Below, in pieces: positions 15,797 through 24,964 of a DNA stretch of 64,000 bases. Each line of letters opens with the position of its first letter. Within the stretch, counting starts at the first letter, position 1. This DNA is from an uncultured Clostridia bacterium (GTDB taxonomy: Bacteria; Bacillota; Clostridia; UBA1381). The DNA is taken from contig CAKSFT010000004.1 of NCBI GenBank assembly GCA_934454145.1, positions 124,001-188,000 of the forward strand, in the 5' to 3' direction. The position numbers and the translations under genes were made by a program. The notes under the pieces are model-generated. The model searched no databases, was not told the origin of the DNA, and saw only the letters and a list, made by a program, of their open reading frames with translations.

Positions 15797-16516
15797 TCAG
15801 CGCTTTTTGCCGAGATATGCTTCCTTCACACGTTCATCTGCCAAAAGCTCCGCACCCGTGCCGCTCATCATTATTCTTCCCGTTTCAAGGACGTACGCCG
15901 TGTCTGCCGCCTGAAGCGCCATGTTTGCGTTCTGTTCTATCAGAAGAACCGTTATGCCTTCCTTGTTGATTTCTTTTATTATCTCAAAAATGCTCTGCAC
16001 AACCAATGGCGCAAGCCCCAGTGAAGGCTCGTCCATCATGATAAGCTTTGGCTTGCTCATAAGCGCACGCCCAACGGCAAGCATCTGCTGTTCGCCGCCG
16101 GACAGTGTCCCGGCAAGCTGCCACTCACGCTCTTTCAGGCGCGGAAACAATTCGTACACATGGTTAAAGCTGTCGGTCAGGCTGTCCTTCCTCAGATATG
16201 CACCTATCTTCAGGTTTTCTTTTACTGTCAGGTTTGCAAAAACCTTTCTGCCCTCCGGCACAAGCGTTATGCCGTTTTTCACAATGTTATAAGGTGTTTT
16301 GCCGACAATTTCGGTGCCCATATAGCGTATTGACGCAGACTTTGGTTTCACAATCCCGGCAATGCTCTTCAGCGTTGTGCTCTTGCCGGCTCCGTTTGCG
16401 CCCACCAGCGTCACGATTTCCCCTTGCGGCACATCAAGAGAGATGCTTTTGACAGCTTCAATTCCGCCATAAGAAACAACCAAATCTCTTATCTCAAGAA
16501 TATTACTCACCTTCAA
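15797..16516 (-). CDS. livF: Branched-chain amino acid ABC transporter ATP-binding protein LivF
   Basis: A 239-residue ABC ATPase: Walker A GANGAGKSTTLKS near 38-50, signature LSGGEQQMLAVGRAL near 138, Walker B LIMMDEPSLGLAPL near 158, H-loop replaced by the family's LIEQNA. With LivG it energises high-affinity uptake of Leu/Ile/Val (or a related amino acid) through LivHM. Last of five liv genes; overlaps livG by 14 bp. Confidence 0.95.
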   Translation of the reverse strand: MKVSNILEIRDLVVSYGGIEAVKSISLDVPQGEIVTLVGANGAGKSTTLKSIAGIVKPKSASIRYMGTEIVGKTPYNIVKNGITLVPEGRKVFANLTVKENLKIGAYLRKDSLTDSFNHVYELFPRLKEREWQLAGTLSGGEQQMLAVGRALMSKPKLIMMDEPSLGLAPLVVQSIFEIIKEINKEGITVLLIEQNANMALQAADTAYVLETGRIMMSGTGAELLADERVKEAYLGKKR

Positions 16517-17345
16517 CCACCCCCAAATATGCGTCTATAACCTTGCGGTCTTTTTGTATTTCTTCCGGATTCCCCGCGGCGATAAGCTTGCCGAAATCCA
16601 CAACATATATTCTGTCCGAAATATCCATAACCAAATCCATGTGATGTTCAATCAAAAGAACCGTCAACGAAAATTTGTCACGTATATCATGTATAAACTC
16701 TGTCAGCTCGTCAGTTTCCTGGGGATTCATGCCCGCCGCCGGCTCGTCCAAAAGCAAAAGCTTCGGATTTGTCGCCAGGGCACGCGCAATTTCCAGTCTG
16801 CGCTGTTTGCCGTACGGCAAAGAGGTCGCAAGCTCGTCGCGCACGTCCTCAAGCCCGACAATCTTCAAAAGCTCCATAGACTCCTCGCGCATCTTTGCCT
16901 CTTCTTTCAGATTCAGCTTAAATGTCGCCGTAAAGACATTGCTTTTCCTTGTCATGTGCTTTGCAACCAAAACGTTTTCAAAAACCGTCATCGACTTGAA
17001 AAGTCTGATGTTCTGGAATGTTCTTGCCACGCCGAGGTGTGTAATTTGGTCAGGGGTTTTTGAGATACTTGTGGTATATTTTCCCATGTTTTCTCCGCTG
17101 TAGAGCTTTTTCATCTTTCCTTTCGGGTGTCCCGAAATGATTTTTTTGTCTTCAAAAAGGACTTCCCCGTTGGTCGGCTCATACACCCCGGTCACAATAT
17201 TAAAAACCGTGGTTTTCCCGGCGCCGTTCGGGCCGATAAGCGAAACAATTTCGCCTTCTTTTACCACCATGGAAAGGTTGTTGACCGCGACAACTCCGCC
17301 GAACTGTATTGTAATGTCTTTCAATTCCAAGATATTTCTGCTCAT
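16503..17345 (-). CDS. livG: Branched-chain amino acid ABC transporter ATP-binding protein LivG
   Basis: A 280-residue ABC ATPase: Walker A GPNGAGKTTVFNIVTG near 38-53, LPYGKQRRLEIARAL as the signature region near 175, and LLLLDEPAAGMNPQE as Walker B. It has the LivG-type insertion between Walker A and the Q-loop (GHPKGKMKKLYSGENMGKYT area), somewhat longer than in E. coli. Overlaps livM by 4 bp, so translation is coupled. Confidence 0.95.
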   Translation of the reverse strand: MSRNILELKDITIQFGGVVAVNNLSMVVKEGEIVSLIGPNGAGKTTVFNIVTGVYEPTNGEVLFEDKKIISGHPKGKMKKLYSGENMGKYTTSISKTPDQITHLGVARTFQNIRLFKSMTVFENVLVAKHMTRKSNVFTATFKLNLKEEAKMREESMELLKIVGLEDVRDELATSLPYGKQRRLEIARALATNPKLLLLDEPAAGMNPQETDELTEFIHDIRDKFSLTVLLIEHHMDLVMDISDRIYVVDFGKLIAAGNPEEIQKDRKVIDAYLGVVEGE

Positions 17346-18415
17346 TTTGCCGTCCCCTTTCCTGATGAAAATTTATTCTTAAACCATTTCACCACTCCGC
17401 TCGGGGTGAATTCTCTCGTGCCCATGATTCCCTGTCTGAAGAACAGCACGATAATCATGATGACAACAGCAAAAACAACCTTTCTGAACCCGGGGCGCAA
17501 AAGCGGAACCTTGAATCCAAACAGCGTCTGCTCGACATCCAGAAATCTCAGCCACCACTCACTGCACGCAATGAACAAAAACGAACTTATGCAGCTTCCC
17601 GTGACAGAGCCGATTCCGCCGATTACGACAATCAGCAGGATTTCGTAAGTCATCGCAGACTTGAACGCCTGTGCCTGTACTGTTGTCTGGAACATCGCCA
17701 AAAGCGCACCCGAAATGCCGGCAAAGAAAGAGCTTATGCAAAAAGCAAGCTGCTTGTGACGCGAAAGATTTATCCCCATCGCCTCCGCCGCCACTTCGTC
17801 GTCGCGTATCGCCTTGAAGGCGCGGCCGTATGTGGAGTTTATCAGCATCACTATTATTGCAATGCATATCCCTGACACAATAAACGGGAAAAGCGTTGTG
17901 TGGATTGACGGGAACTTCCTCAATACATTTGAGCCGTTTGTTATCGGCCCAAGCTTGTCCCACTGGAACAGTGCACGGATTATTTCCGCAAAACCCAGCG
18001 TTGCAATCGCCAGGTAATCGCTTTTAAACTTCAGCACCGGCAAGCCGATGAAATATGCAAAAATCATCGCGGCAAGCCCCGCCAGGATAATCGCCGGAAT
18101 GACAGGAATGTCAAAGTTTATTATTCCGCCGTTGAAATATTGATATACACTTGCGCGCGCCTCCTGCGGTATGGTGAACACCGCATATGTATACGCACCA
18201 ATCAGCATAAACCCTGCCTGTCCAAGGCTGAACAATCCCGTAAAACCGTTTAACAGGTTCATCGACACCGCAACAAGCGCATATATCGCACCCTTTTGCA
18301 GAACGGTAAATATCATCTTTCCGGGGGGAAGTATGCGTTCCAGAATAAATATCACTGCCAGCAACAATACAATCAATACTGCCGACACAATTGCGTCAAT
18401 TTTTTTGCTTTTCAT
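17342..18415 (-). CDS. livM: Branched-chain amino acid ABC transporter permease LivM
   Basis: A 357-residue membrane protein with about 9-10 helices and the LivM motifs GLFSLGQAGFMLIGAYTYA near 73, LKFKSDYLAIATLGFAEIIR near 137 and VVIGGIGSVTGSCIS near 274. Start ATG 18415 (MKSKKIDAIVS) follows GGAGGGATAAGT; the longer frame would add a poorly conserved 25 residues overlapping livH. Heterodimer partner of LivH. Confidence 0.94.
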   Translation of the reverse strand: MKSKKIDAIVSAVLIVLLLAVIFILERILPPGKMIFTVLQKGAIYALVAVSMNLLNGFTGLFSLGQAGFMLIGAYTYAVFTIPQEARASVYQYFNGGIINFDIPVIPAIILAGLAAMIFAYFIGLPVLKFKSDYLAIATLGFAEIIRALFQWDKLGPITNGSNVLRKFPSIHTTLFPFIVSGICIAIIVMLINSTYGRAFKAIRDDEVAAEAMGINLSRHKQLAFCISSFFAGISGALLAMFQTTVQAQAFKSAMTYEILLIVVIGGIGSVTGSCISSFLFIACSEWWLRFLDVEQTLFGFKVPLLRPGFRKVVFAVVIMIIVLFFRQGIMGTREFTPSGVVKWFKNKFSSGKGTAK

Positions 18416-18428
18416 ACTTATCCCTCCT

Positions 18429-19313
18429 TTATACCTTATCTGTGGTCTTTTCGCCGAAGAGCCCTGTCGGCTTTGCAACGAGAATGACAATCAGCAGCGC
18501 AAAGGTGAACGCATCGGAAAAGGTTGTCCACCCCAGCCCCTTTATGATATTCTCACATATACCGATGATAAACGCACCGACAACCGCACCCGGAATCGAG
18601 CCGATTCCGCCGAACACCGCCGCGACAAACGCCTTAAGCCCCGGCATAGCGCCCGATGTCGGCACAATACCCTGGTAATTTGTGAAATACAAAAGACTGC
18701 CGATTGCCGCCAAAAACGAGCCGATGACAAATGTCATACTGATGACCGAATTGATTTTTATACCCATCAGCTGTGATGTTTCAAAATCCACCGACGATGC
18801 ACGCATTGCCATACCGATTTTGGTCTTTTTTATAAGCAAAACCAAAACTGCCACAAGCGCAATTGTCAAAATCGGCGTGATAACCGTCACCCTCTTTGTC
18901 ACACAGCCAAAAATTGTTATAGAATCGCTTATCCACGGGATTGACGGATAGTTCTGGTTCAATCCGCCCGTGATATAAAGCGCCAGATTCTGCAAAAGAT
19001 AGCTCACGCCGATTGCCGATATCATAATTGACATTCTCGGCGCGGAGCGCAGCGGCTTATATGCCGCCTTTTCTATAAGTACACCCAGTATGACTGTCGC
19101 AATGATAACCAGCGGAATCGCCATATACATCGGCATCGCCGTACAGGCATACACCATGACAAGTCCCGCAATCATAAACATGTCGCCGTGGGCAAAGTTT
19201 ATAAGACGTAGTATTCCGTATACCATCGTATAGCCTATGGCGATGAGCGCATACTGTCCGCCCACCGATATACCTGCAAGAATATACGGAAGATTCTGTG
19301 TTACCCAATTCAT
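18429..19313 (-). CDS. livH: Branched-chain amino acid ABC transporter permease LivH
   Basis: A 294-residue permease: QYALIAIGYTMVYGILRLINFAHGDMFM near 21 and AAVFGGIGSIPGAVVGA near 230 are LivH signatures. Start ATG 19313 sits 8 bases after GGAGG. Second gene of the liv operon, 82 bp after livK. Confidence 0.95.
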   Translation of the reverse strand: MNWVTQNLPYILAGISVGGQYALIAIGYTMVYGILRLINFAHGDMFMIAGLVMVYACTAMPMYMAIPLVIIATVILGVLIEKAAYKPLRSAPRMSIMISAIGVSYLLQNLALYITGGLNQNYPSIPWISDSITIFGCVTKRVTVITPILTIALVAVLVLLIKKTKIGMAMRASSVDFETSQLMGIKINSVISMTFVIGSFLAAIGSLLYFTNYQGIVPTSGAMPGLKAFVAAVFGGIGSIPGAVVGAFIIGICENIIKGLGWTTFSDAFTFALLIVILVAKPTGLFGEKTTDKV

Positions 19314-19395
19314 AAAAGAAACCTCCAAAAATAATGTTTAGCGGGGGCACGCAATGCGCCTCCGCTAAACCGTTCATAATTCATTTTTAAACAAA

Positions 19396-20571
19396 TTATT
19401 TTACGCCCTGCTCAGCCACAAAGTCCCAGTTGCCTGTTTCTGTGTTTGCAACCTTGACATATGCTTTATCTCTCTTTGCATCTCCGGTTTCGTCAAACTG
19501 GATATTGCCGGAAATACCGTCATAGTTGACGCTCTTGAGAGCCTCTTTGATTGCCGCCGGGTCTGTGGAATTTGCAATCTTTATTGCCTCCAAAGCCGTG
19601 AAATATGCATCGTATCCCATTGCGGTAACCGCCGCAACAGTGTCGTCGCCGCCATTGTTTGCAAGGTTTGTGCTGTCTGCATTTATCCATTCTTTTATAC
19701 CGTTGTCAAATTCCGGATTTCCGCCTTCCTGATAGAAGGTTGTAACGTAAATCTGGATATCTTTGCCTTTTGCGGCATTCAGGATAACGTTTGAATCCCA
19801 TGTGTCGCCTGCCATAATCGGCATCTTCATGCCCTGTGACGAAGCCTGTTCGATTATAAGAGCAGCAGCCTCTGTGGAAACAGGCGCAAAGAATACGTCA
19901 GCATTCTCGTTTTTCGCCTTTGTTATATAAGAAGTAAAGTCAGAGTTTCCTTCCGGGAAGGTTTCTGAGATGACTTCTCCGCCCAAAGACTTAAATGCTT
20001 CAACAAAATAGTTTACCAAACCGTTTGAATAGTCATCTCCCAGCTTTGCAAGGCAGTATGCCTTCTTTGCCTGGAAGTTTTCTTTTGCAAAGTTTGCCAA
20101 AACCGTTCCCTGGAACGGGTCGAGGAAACAGATACGGAAATAGTGGTCATTTCCTTCTGTTACCTGCGGGTTTGTACATGTGATGCCGACAGCGGCAACA
20201 CCGCCCTTTGCAAAGATATCGGACGCCGCAATCGACACGCCCGAGCCATAAGAACCGAGCACAATGCTTGCGCCCTTGCTTATCAGTTCCTGTGCGGCTG
20301 TCGGCGCCTTGTCGTTTGACGACTCGTTATCAACCATAACAAGCTCTACATTATATGTTTTTCCATCTATTTCAATAGTATTCTGCTTGCTGTTTGCATA
20401 CTGAACACCGAGAGTCTCCTGCTTTCCGCCTGCGCCGTTGTCGCCCGAAGCCGGCTCAAACACACCAATCTTTATGGTGTCCCCCGAGGTGCCTCCTTCT
20501 CCGCATGATGCCAGCACAAAGGCACTCCCTGCCATTGCGGCTGCAAGTAATAGCGATACAAATCTTTTCAT
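19396..20571 (-). CDS. livK: Branched-chain amino acid ABC transporter substrate-binding lipoprotein
   Basis: A 391-residue periplasmic-binding-type protein anchored as a lipoprotein: signal peptide with lipobox LASC, Cys at residue 23. The mature part begins IKIGVFEPASGDNGAGGKQETLGVQYA, the LivJ/LivK/Leu-binding fold, with ITCTNPQVTEG and FAKGGVAAVG segments. Captures the amino acid outside the membrane for LivHMGF. First gene of the operon, with promoter at 20644-20672. Confidence 0.95.
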   Translation of the reverse strand: MKRFVSLLLAAAMAGSAFVLASCGEGGTSGDTIKIGVFEPASGDNGAGGKQETLGVQYANSKQNTIEIDGKTYNVELVMVDNESSNDKAPTAAQELISKGASIVLGSYGSGVSIAASDIFAKGGVAAVGITCTNPQVTEGNDHYFRICFLDPFQGTVLANFAKENFQAKKAYCLAKLGDDYSNGLVNYFVEAFKSLGGEVISETFPEGNSDFTSYITKAKNENADVFFAPVSTEAAALIIEQASSQGMKMPIMAGDTWDSNVILNAAKGKDIQIYVTTFYQEGGNPEFDNGIKEWINADSTNLANNGGDDTVAAVTAMGYDAYFTALEAIKIANSTDPAAIKEALKSVNYDGISGNIQFDETGDAKRDKAYVKVANTETGNWDFVAEQGVK

Positions 20572-20643
20572 GATTGTTACCCCCTGTTTTATAAAAAATA
20601 TTTTTTGTACTGTCCTGCGCGGACAACTGTACTTTATTGTAGC

Positions 20644-20672
20644 ATTTTACCATATTTTTTGCTATAAGTCAA
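20644..20672 (-). promoter_or_regulatory. Predicted livK promoter
   Basis: On the - strand TTGACT (20667-20672), 17-bp spacer, TAAAAT (20644-20649). A TGTCC/GGACA hairpin lies in the ~70-nt leader; no T-box or terminator is apparent. Confidence 0.65.
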
Positions 20673-20764
20673 TAGAAAATTGAAATTTTAATATAATTCG
20701 TCAACTAAAAGTAAAATTTTGTTAATTATTTAACATCAGCTAACAATTTTTTTATAAAAAAGAC

Positions 20765-20793
20765 TTGAAATGTACGGTGTTTTCATGTATAAT
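20765..20793 (+). promoter_or_regulatory. Predicted yajC promoter
   Basis: TTGAAA (20765-20770), 17-bp spacer, TATAAT (20788-20793), diverging from the livK promoter. Confidence 0.7.
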
Positions 20794-20860
20794 GTATTAG
20801 TATTTGTATAAGCGGATTTTTCCGTTTGTTCATCATTAAATACTGAAAGGAATGAATATA

Positions 20861-21232
20861 ATGTTTAATTTGGTTAATACGGTTTATGCATCGGGCGCAG
20901 GCACCGGCACGGGAACAGGTACGGGAACCGGCACGGGGGGCATCTCGGGCACAATCATGTCAGTCGGCTGGATAGTTATTCTGTTTGCGCTGATGTACTT
21001 TATGCTCATAAGACCCCAAAGGAAACAGCAAAAAGAAATGCAGAAGATGATTTCCGCGCTGGAAGTCGGCGACAAAATCGTCACAATCGGCGGCATCTGC
21101 GGCAAGGTTGTCAAAATCAAGGACGACAACATCTGGGTCACAACAGGCAAAAACACCGATGAGGCGGAAAAATGCTGCATCAAGTTTGAAAGAAGCGCAG
21201 TAAAATCTGTTGACAAAAAAGTTCAGGAATAA
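20861..21232 (+). CDS. yajC: Preprotein translocase subunit YajC
   Basis: A 123-residue YajC: one membrane helix (SVGWIVILFALMYFMLIRPQRKQQKEMQ near 36-60) then a small basic domain with LEVGDKIVTIGGICGKVVKI. Partner of SecDF in protein export. The N-terminus carries an unusual Thr-Gly repeat (GTGTGTGTGTGTGG) after a short hydrophobic lead, an imperfect hexanucleotide repeat in DNA. I chose ATG 20861 because AAGGA lies 9 bases upstream, while ATG 20852 is directly against it. Confidence 0.92.
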   Translation: MFNLVNTVYASGAGTGTGTGTGTGTGGISGTIMSVGWIVILFALMYFMLIRPQRKQQKEMQKMISALEVGDKIVTIGGICGKVVKIKDDNIWVTTGKNTDEAEKCCIKFERSAVKSVDKKVQE

Positions 21233-21289
21233 AACTTAAATCTCCGTAATATATATTTTAACATAATATGTATTTACGGAGGTTTTTTT

Positions 21290-21673
21290 ATGGCTGAAAA
21301 AGAAAAAAAGAAATTGCAGTTTACGGCATTGTTCAAGGGAATTGCATTTTCCATTGCGATGACCTTGATACTGATACTTGTTATAACATGCGTATGCTAT
21401 TGGGGCAATGTGTCCGAAAAAATCCTTGGACTGATGCTTTTTGCCGCCTCTGCCGTCAGTGTGTTCTTCAGCAGTATACTGATGACCAAAAGTATAAAAC
21501 ATTCCGGTCTGATTTACGGCGCCTTAAACGGCCTGGGATATTTTATCGTCATTTTTGTCGCGGCGATTTGCTTCTCCGGCAAATTTGCGCCATCGGCACA
21601 AAGCATAACAATGCTTGCCGGGGCTGTGCTTGCAGGCGCCCTCGGCGGTGTAATGGGGGTAAACAAGGCATAG
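21290..21673 (+). CDS. TIGR04086 family membrane protein
   Basis: A 127-residue four-helix membrane protein. Proteins of this family sit next to yajC in many Firmicutes. Glycine-rich helices (GAVLAGALGGVMGV at the C-terminus) and a basic N-terminus (EKEKKKLQF) are visible. Function unknown. Starts 57 bp after yajC with TACGGAGG, and ends at a palindromic terminator. Confidence 0.85.
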   Translation: MAEKEKKKLQFTALFKGIAFSIAMTLILILVITCVCYWGNVSEKILGLMLFAASAVSVFFSSILMTKSIKHSGLIYGALNGLGYFIVIFVAAICFSGKFAPSAQSITMLAGAVLAGALGGVMGVNKA

Positions 21674-21711
21674 CCGCACGGGAAAATGTTGATTTAAAAC
21701 CTTTTAAGACA

Positions 21712-21758
21712 AAAAGGGTCTGTAAAAAAAATCAATTGATTTTTTCACAGACCCTTTT
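21712..21758. terminator. Bidirectional palindromic terminator
   Basis: AAAAGGGTCTGT...ACAGACCCTTTT with the core AAAATCAATTGATTTT (one mismatch in the stem). It sits between the converging TIGR04086 gene (+) and the M16 peptidase gene (-) and shares the plan of the other CAATTG terminators. Confidence 0.85.
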
Positions 21759-21768
21759 ATACCAAAAG

Positions 21769-23019
21769 TCATCTTATGTCCAGCGGTATTCCGCTGTCCT
21801 CCGGCAAAGCCCCCACAGCCGCAACGCTGAGGGTTTCGGGCACAAATATTTCATCGATTATCTCTGCCGCCGAGTCCGGTGACACTTTGTCGATTTTCTC
21901 CAAAACCTCTTCGGGCGAAGACACGGGTTTCCCCAAAAGGAGCGACCTGCCGGCGCCCTGCATGCGCGCACCGGTATTTTCATAGCTCAGGATATAGTTC
22001 CCCTTCAGCTGTTCTTTTGCGCGCTCAAGCTCGTCTTTTGTGATTTTGTTTTTCCTGATATCATTTATTTCCCCCGAAATCAGTGCACACACTTCCTCCA
22101 GGTTTGCCGGATTAAGCCCTGCCGCGATATTAAACATACCTGTTTCTTTATAGGCAGAATGATATGCATAAACGGAATATACCAAACCGCGCTTTTCGCG
22201 GATATTCTGAAAAAGCCTTGACGACATTCCCTCCCCAAAGATATTGTTCATGGCAAGAAGTGAATATACACGCTCGTCAAGCGCGTCTATGCCCTCAAAA
22301 GACATCACAAGCTGCAATTGCTCGCTTTCCTTGTGTCTGATGATTTTTCCGCTCCTGTACTGCGGTTTCGGCGGTTCGGGTGCTGTTTTTTTCAGCTCCT
22401 TTTTGCCGAAAAACTCTTCCAGCAAATCAAAAACCGATTCGTCAAAATGCCCCGACATCGCAATCACTATGCTGTCGGAGGTGTAATGTCTTTTTATATA
22501 TTCCCTCATGCGCATACTGTCAATCCCCGAAAGGCTTTCTTTTGTGCCGAGAATGGTTTTCCCCAACCCGTCTGTGCCGTATGCCGCCTCCATAATCAAG
22601 TCCTGCACAACCTCGTCGGGTTCGTCGGCGCACATGTCTATTTCTTCAAAAATAACCTTTCTTTCCAAGTCCATATTCTCTTTTGTGAGTGTGGAATTGA
22701 AAATCATGTCGCTCAGGATATCTATCGCAAGCGGCGCATGCGCGTCAAGCGTTTTTGTATAAAAACACGTGTATTCCCGTGCGGTAAAGGCATTCAGCCG
22801 TCCGCCCACGCTGTCCATTTCAATGTTGATTTCTTGTGCGGTGCGCGTTTTTGTGCCCTTAAAAAGCATGTGTTCAATATAATGCGAAATGCCGTTTAAC
22901 TCCAAATCCTCATTGTACGAGCCGTTGCCGACCCACACCCCGATTGAAACCGATTTCAGGTATGGTATATATTCCGACACTACACGGATTCCGTTTGATA
23001 ACACTCTTATTTCGTTCAT
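21769..23019 (-). CDS. M16 family metallopeptidase (processing-peptidase-like)
   Basis: A 416-residue inverted-zincin peptidase. HYIEHMLFKGT at residues 46-56 provides the HxxEH zinc site, with the further Glu in the ERKVIFEEIDMC region near 120. The second domain contains the usual RGLVYSVYAYHSAYKETGMF stretch near 285. It is similar to the Bacillus MlpA/YmxG (PqqL-type) group next to translation and dUTPase genes. Likely cytosolic, no signal peptide. Confidence 0.93.
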   Translation of the reverse strand: MNEIRVLSNGIRVVSEYIPYLKSVSIGVWVGNGSYNEDLELNGISHYIEHMLFKGTKTRTAQEINIEMDSVGGRLNAFTAREYTCFYTKTLDAHAPLAIDILSDMIFNSTLTKENMDLERKVIFEEIDMCADEPDEVVQDLIMEAAYGTDGLGKTILGTKESLSGIDSMRMREYIKRHYTSDSIVIAMSGHFDESVFDLLEEFFGKKELKKTAPEPPKPQYRSGKIIRHKESEQLQLVMSFEGIDALDERVYSLLAMNNIFGEGMSSRLFQNIREKRGLVYSVYAYHSAYKETGMFNIAAGLNPANLEEVCALISGEINDIRKNKITKDELERAKEQLKGNYILSYENTGARMQGAGRSLLLGKPVSSPEEVLEKIDKVSPDSAAEIIDEIFVPETLSVAAVGALPEDSGIPLDIR

Positions 23020-23177
23020 CTCTGTACTCCATAAAAAAAATTGGTTTATGCAGCTGCATAATATGTTTGATTAAGAAAGAGCTGCGGCAAAATGAACTCA
23101 TTCTGCTGCAACTCCCCTTATGTTTTTCGGAAAAATGTCAGTTTTTTGGCTTTGTGCGGTTTGTTTGCCATTATTAT

Positions 23178-24884
23178 TTACATATTTTCCTTTATATATT
23201 CAAAAGCCTTCAAAACAGCGTCGTCGGCGCTCATTTCACAAGCTTCGCTGTCGGTTCTTTTCTTGTATTCCACGATGCTTTCGCCGCTCTTCTTGCCTGC
23301 GACAATCCTCACCGGAATACCAATCAGGTCCGCATCTTTAAACTTCACGCCGGCACGCTCCTGTCTGTCATCAAGAAGCGCCTCTATCCCCTTTGCTCTC
23401 AATTCTTCATAAATCTTTTCCGCAAGCTTAACCTGCTCTTCTTCCTTGCTGTTCACCGGGATTATGATGACGTGATACGGCGCAATTGCCGGCGGCAGAA
23501 CTATGCCGTTTTCATCGCCGCCCTGTTCAATCGCTGCGGCAATACATCTTGTGACGCCGATTCCGTAACAGCCCATAATCACGGTTTTCGCCTCGCCTGT
23601 TTCGTCAGTATACTTCAGCCCCAGCGCATCGGAATATTTTGTGCCGAGCTTGAAGATATGTCCGACCTCAATGCCTTGCGCGGTCTTTATCGGCTTTCCG
23701 CACTTGGGGCACTTGTCGCCTTCTTCAATCACGCGTATATCAGCAATGGTGTTGGGCGCAAAATCCCTGTTTATGTTGCAGTTTTCATAATGATATCCGG
23801 TTTCATTTGCACCGATTATGAAGTTCTTCATCATTGCGACTTCTTTGTCGGCATATACATCAATGTCAAGCCCGACAGGCCCCGCAAAGCCCACTTCCGC
23901 ATGTGTAAGCTGACGCACCATAAACGGCTCGGCAAGCTCCAAATCATCAACACAGCCGACAAGATTTTTCAGCTTCACTTCGTTTATCTCTCTGTCGCCC
24001 CTCACCATTGCGGCGATGTATTTGTCGTCCGCCTTGTATATAATTGTCTTTGCAAAAACGTACGGCTCCGTGCCAAAGAATTTCACCAATTCTTCAATGG
24101 TATGTACGTCCGGGGTCTGCACCTTCTTCATCGGCAGGTCGCCTTCCGCAAATTCTTTGTCCTCGGGGATACATTCCGCTTTCTCATAATTCGCCGCATA
24201 TCCGCATGCGTCGCAGTATGCAATTCCGTCTTCGCCCACAGGTGATTTTACCATAAATTCCTGGGAACCGCTGCCGCCCATTGCGCCCGAGTCCGCGTCC
24301 ACAATGGTGAAGTCCAGCCCCAATCTCGTAAAGATTCTGCAATATGCGTCATACATATTTTTGTACGATTCGTCCAGCCCTTCCCAGTCCTTGTCAAAGC
24401 TGTATGCGTCTTTCATGACAAATTCACGGCTTCTTATCACACCGAAACGCGGACGCGCCTCGTCGCGGTACTTGTTTTGAATCTGATAAAGCGTCATCGG
24501 GTATTCCTTGTAAGAACGCACCTCGTTGAGCACCGTCTGTGTAAAGAGTTCTTCATGCGTCGGCCCCAGGCAGAAGTCACGGTCGTTTCTGTCCTTAAGC
24601 TTAAACATATTCGGCCCGAAAACGTCCCATCTGCCGGACGCCTGATATGCCTCGCTGGGGAGCAATGCCGACATCAGCAGCTCCTGTGCGCCGGCGTTGT
24701 CCATTTCTTCCCTGACAATCGCCTCCACCTTTTGCAGTGTGCGCAGACCCAGCGGCAGATATGAATAAATCCCCGCCGCAAGCTTTCTTATATATCCTGC
24801 CCTCAGCATAAGCTGGTGGCTCTTTATTTCTGCATCCGAAGGCACCTCACGGAGTGTGGGTACAAGTAATTTTGACAATCTCAT
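23178..24884 (-). CDS. proS: Prolyl-tRNA synthetase
   Basis: A 568-residue bacterial-type ProRS, full length: class II motifs (RFGVIRSREFVMKDAYSFD near 136, GCYGIGVTRCIAAAIEQGGDENG near 436), the INS editing insertion between them (about 225-390) against Ala-tRNA-Pro, and the anticodon-binding domain at the end. It charges tRNA-Pro. Lies 80 bp downstream of metG. The antisense strand has a long open frame (22944-24245) that I treat as a shadow. Confidence 0.96.
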   Translation of the reverse strand: MRLSKLLVPTLREVPSDAEIKSHQLMLRAGYIRKLAAGIYSYLPLGLRTLQKVEAIVREEMDNAGAQELLMSALLPSEAYQASGRWDVFGPNMFKLKDRNDRDFCLGPTHEELFTQTVLNEVRSYKEYPMTLYQIQNKYRDEARPRFGVIRSREFVMKDAYSFDKDWEGLDESYKNMYDAYCRIFTRLGLDFTIVDADSGAMGGSGSQEFMVKSPVGEDGIAYCDACGYAANYEKAECIPEDKEFAEGDLPMKKVQTPDVHTIEELVKFFGTEPYVFAKTIIYKADDKYIAAMVRGDREINEVKLKNLVGCVDDLELAEPFMVRQLTHAEVGFAGPVGLDIDVYADKEVAMMKNFIIGANETGYHYENCNINRDFAPNTIADIRVIEEGDKCPKCGKPIKTAQGIEVGHIFKLGTKYSDALGLKYTDETGEAKTVIMGCYGIGVTRCIAAAIEQGGDENGIVLPPAIAPYHVIIIPVNSKEEEQVKLAEKIYEELRAKGIEALLDDRQERAGVKFKDADLIGIPVRIVAGKKSGESIVEYKKRTDSEACEMSADDAVLKAFEYIKENM

Positions 24885-24902
24885 TTTATTTACAAAGCCT
24901 TT

Positions 24903-24950
24903 CTGCCGGCAAAAATAATCTCCGTTTTATCTGCCGGGCAAGATAAAACG
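24903..24950 (-). terminator. Hairpin between metG and proS; terminator or leader
   Basis: On the - strand, CGTTTTATCT (24941-24950) pairs with AGATAAAACG (24923-24932); loop TGCCCGGC. A GATTATTTTT follows after five bases, which would make a weak terminator. The loop's CCGGC could also pair with GCCGG (within 24903-24910) shortly before the proS start, a layout like leader copies A-D. I cannot decide between the two readings. Confidence 0.4.
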
Positions 24951-24964
24951 CTTTTTTCTTTGAT

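Noticed and set aside
22944..24245. 433-residue open frame on the + strand opposite proS and the M16 gene
   Set aside because: It covers the antisense of two well-conserved genes, has a His/Phe/Cys-rich improbable composition and no ribosome site, so it is a shadow frame.
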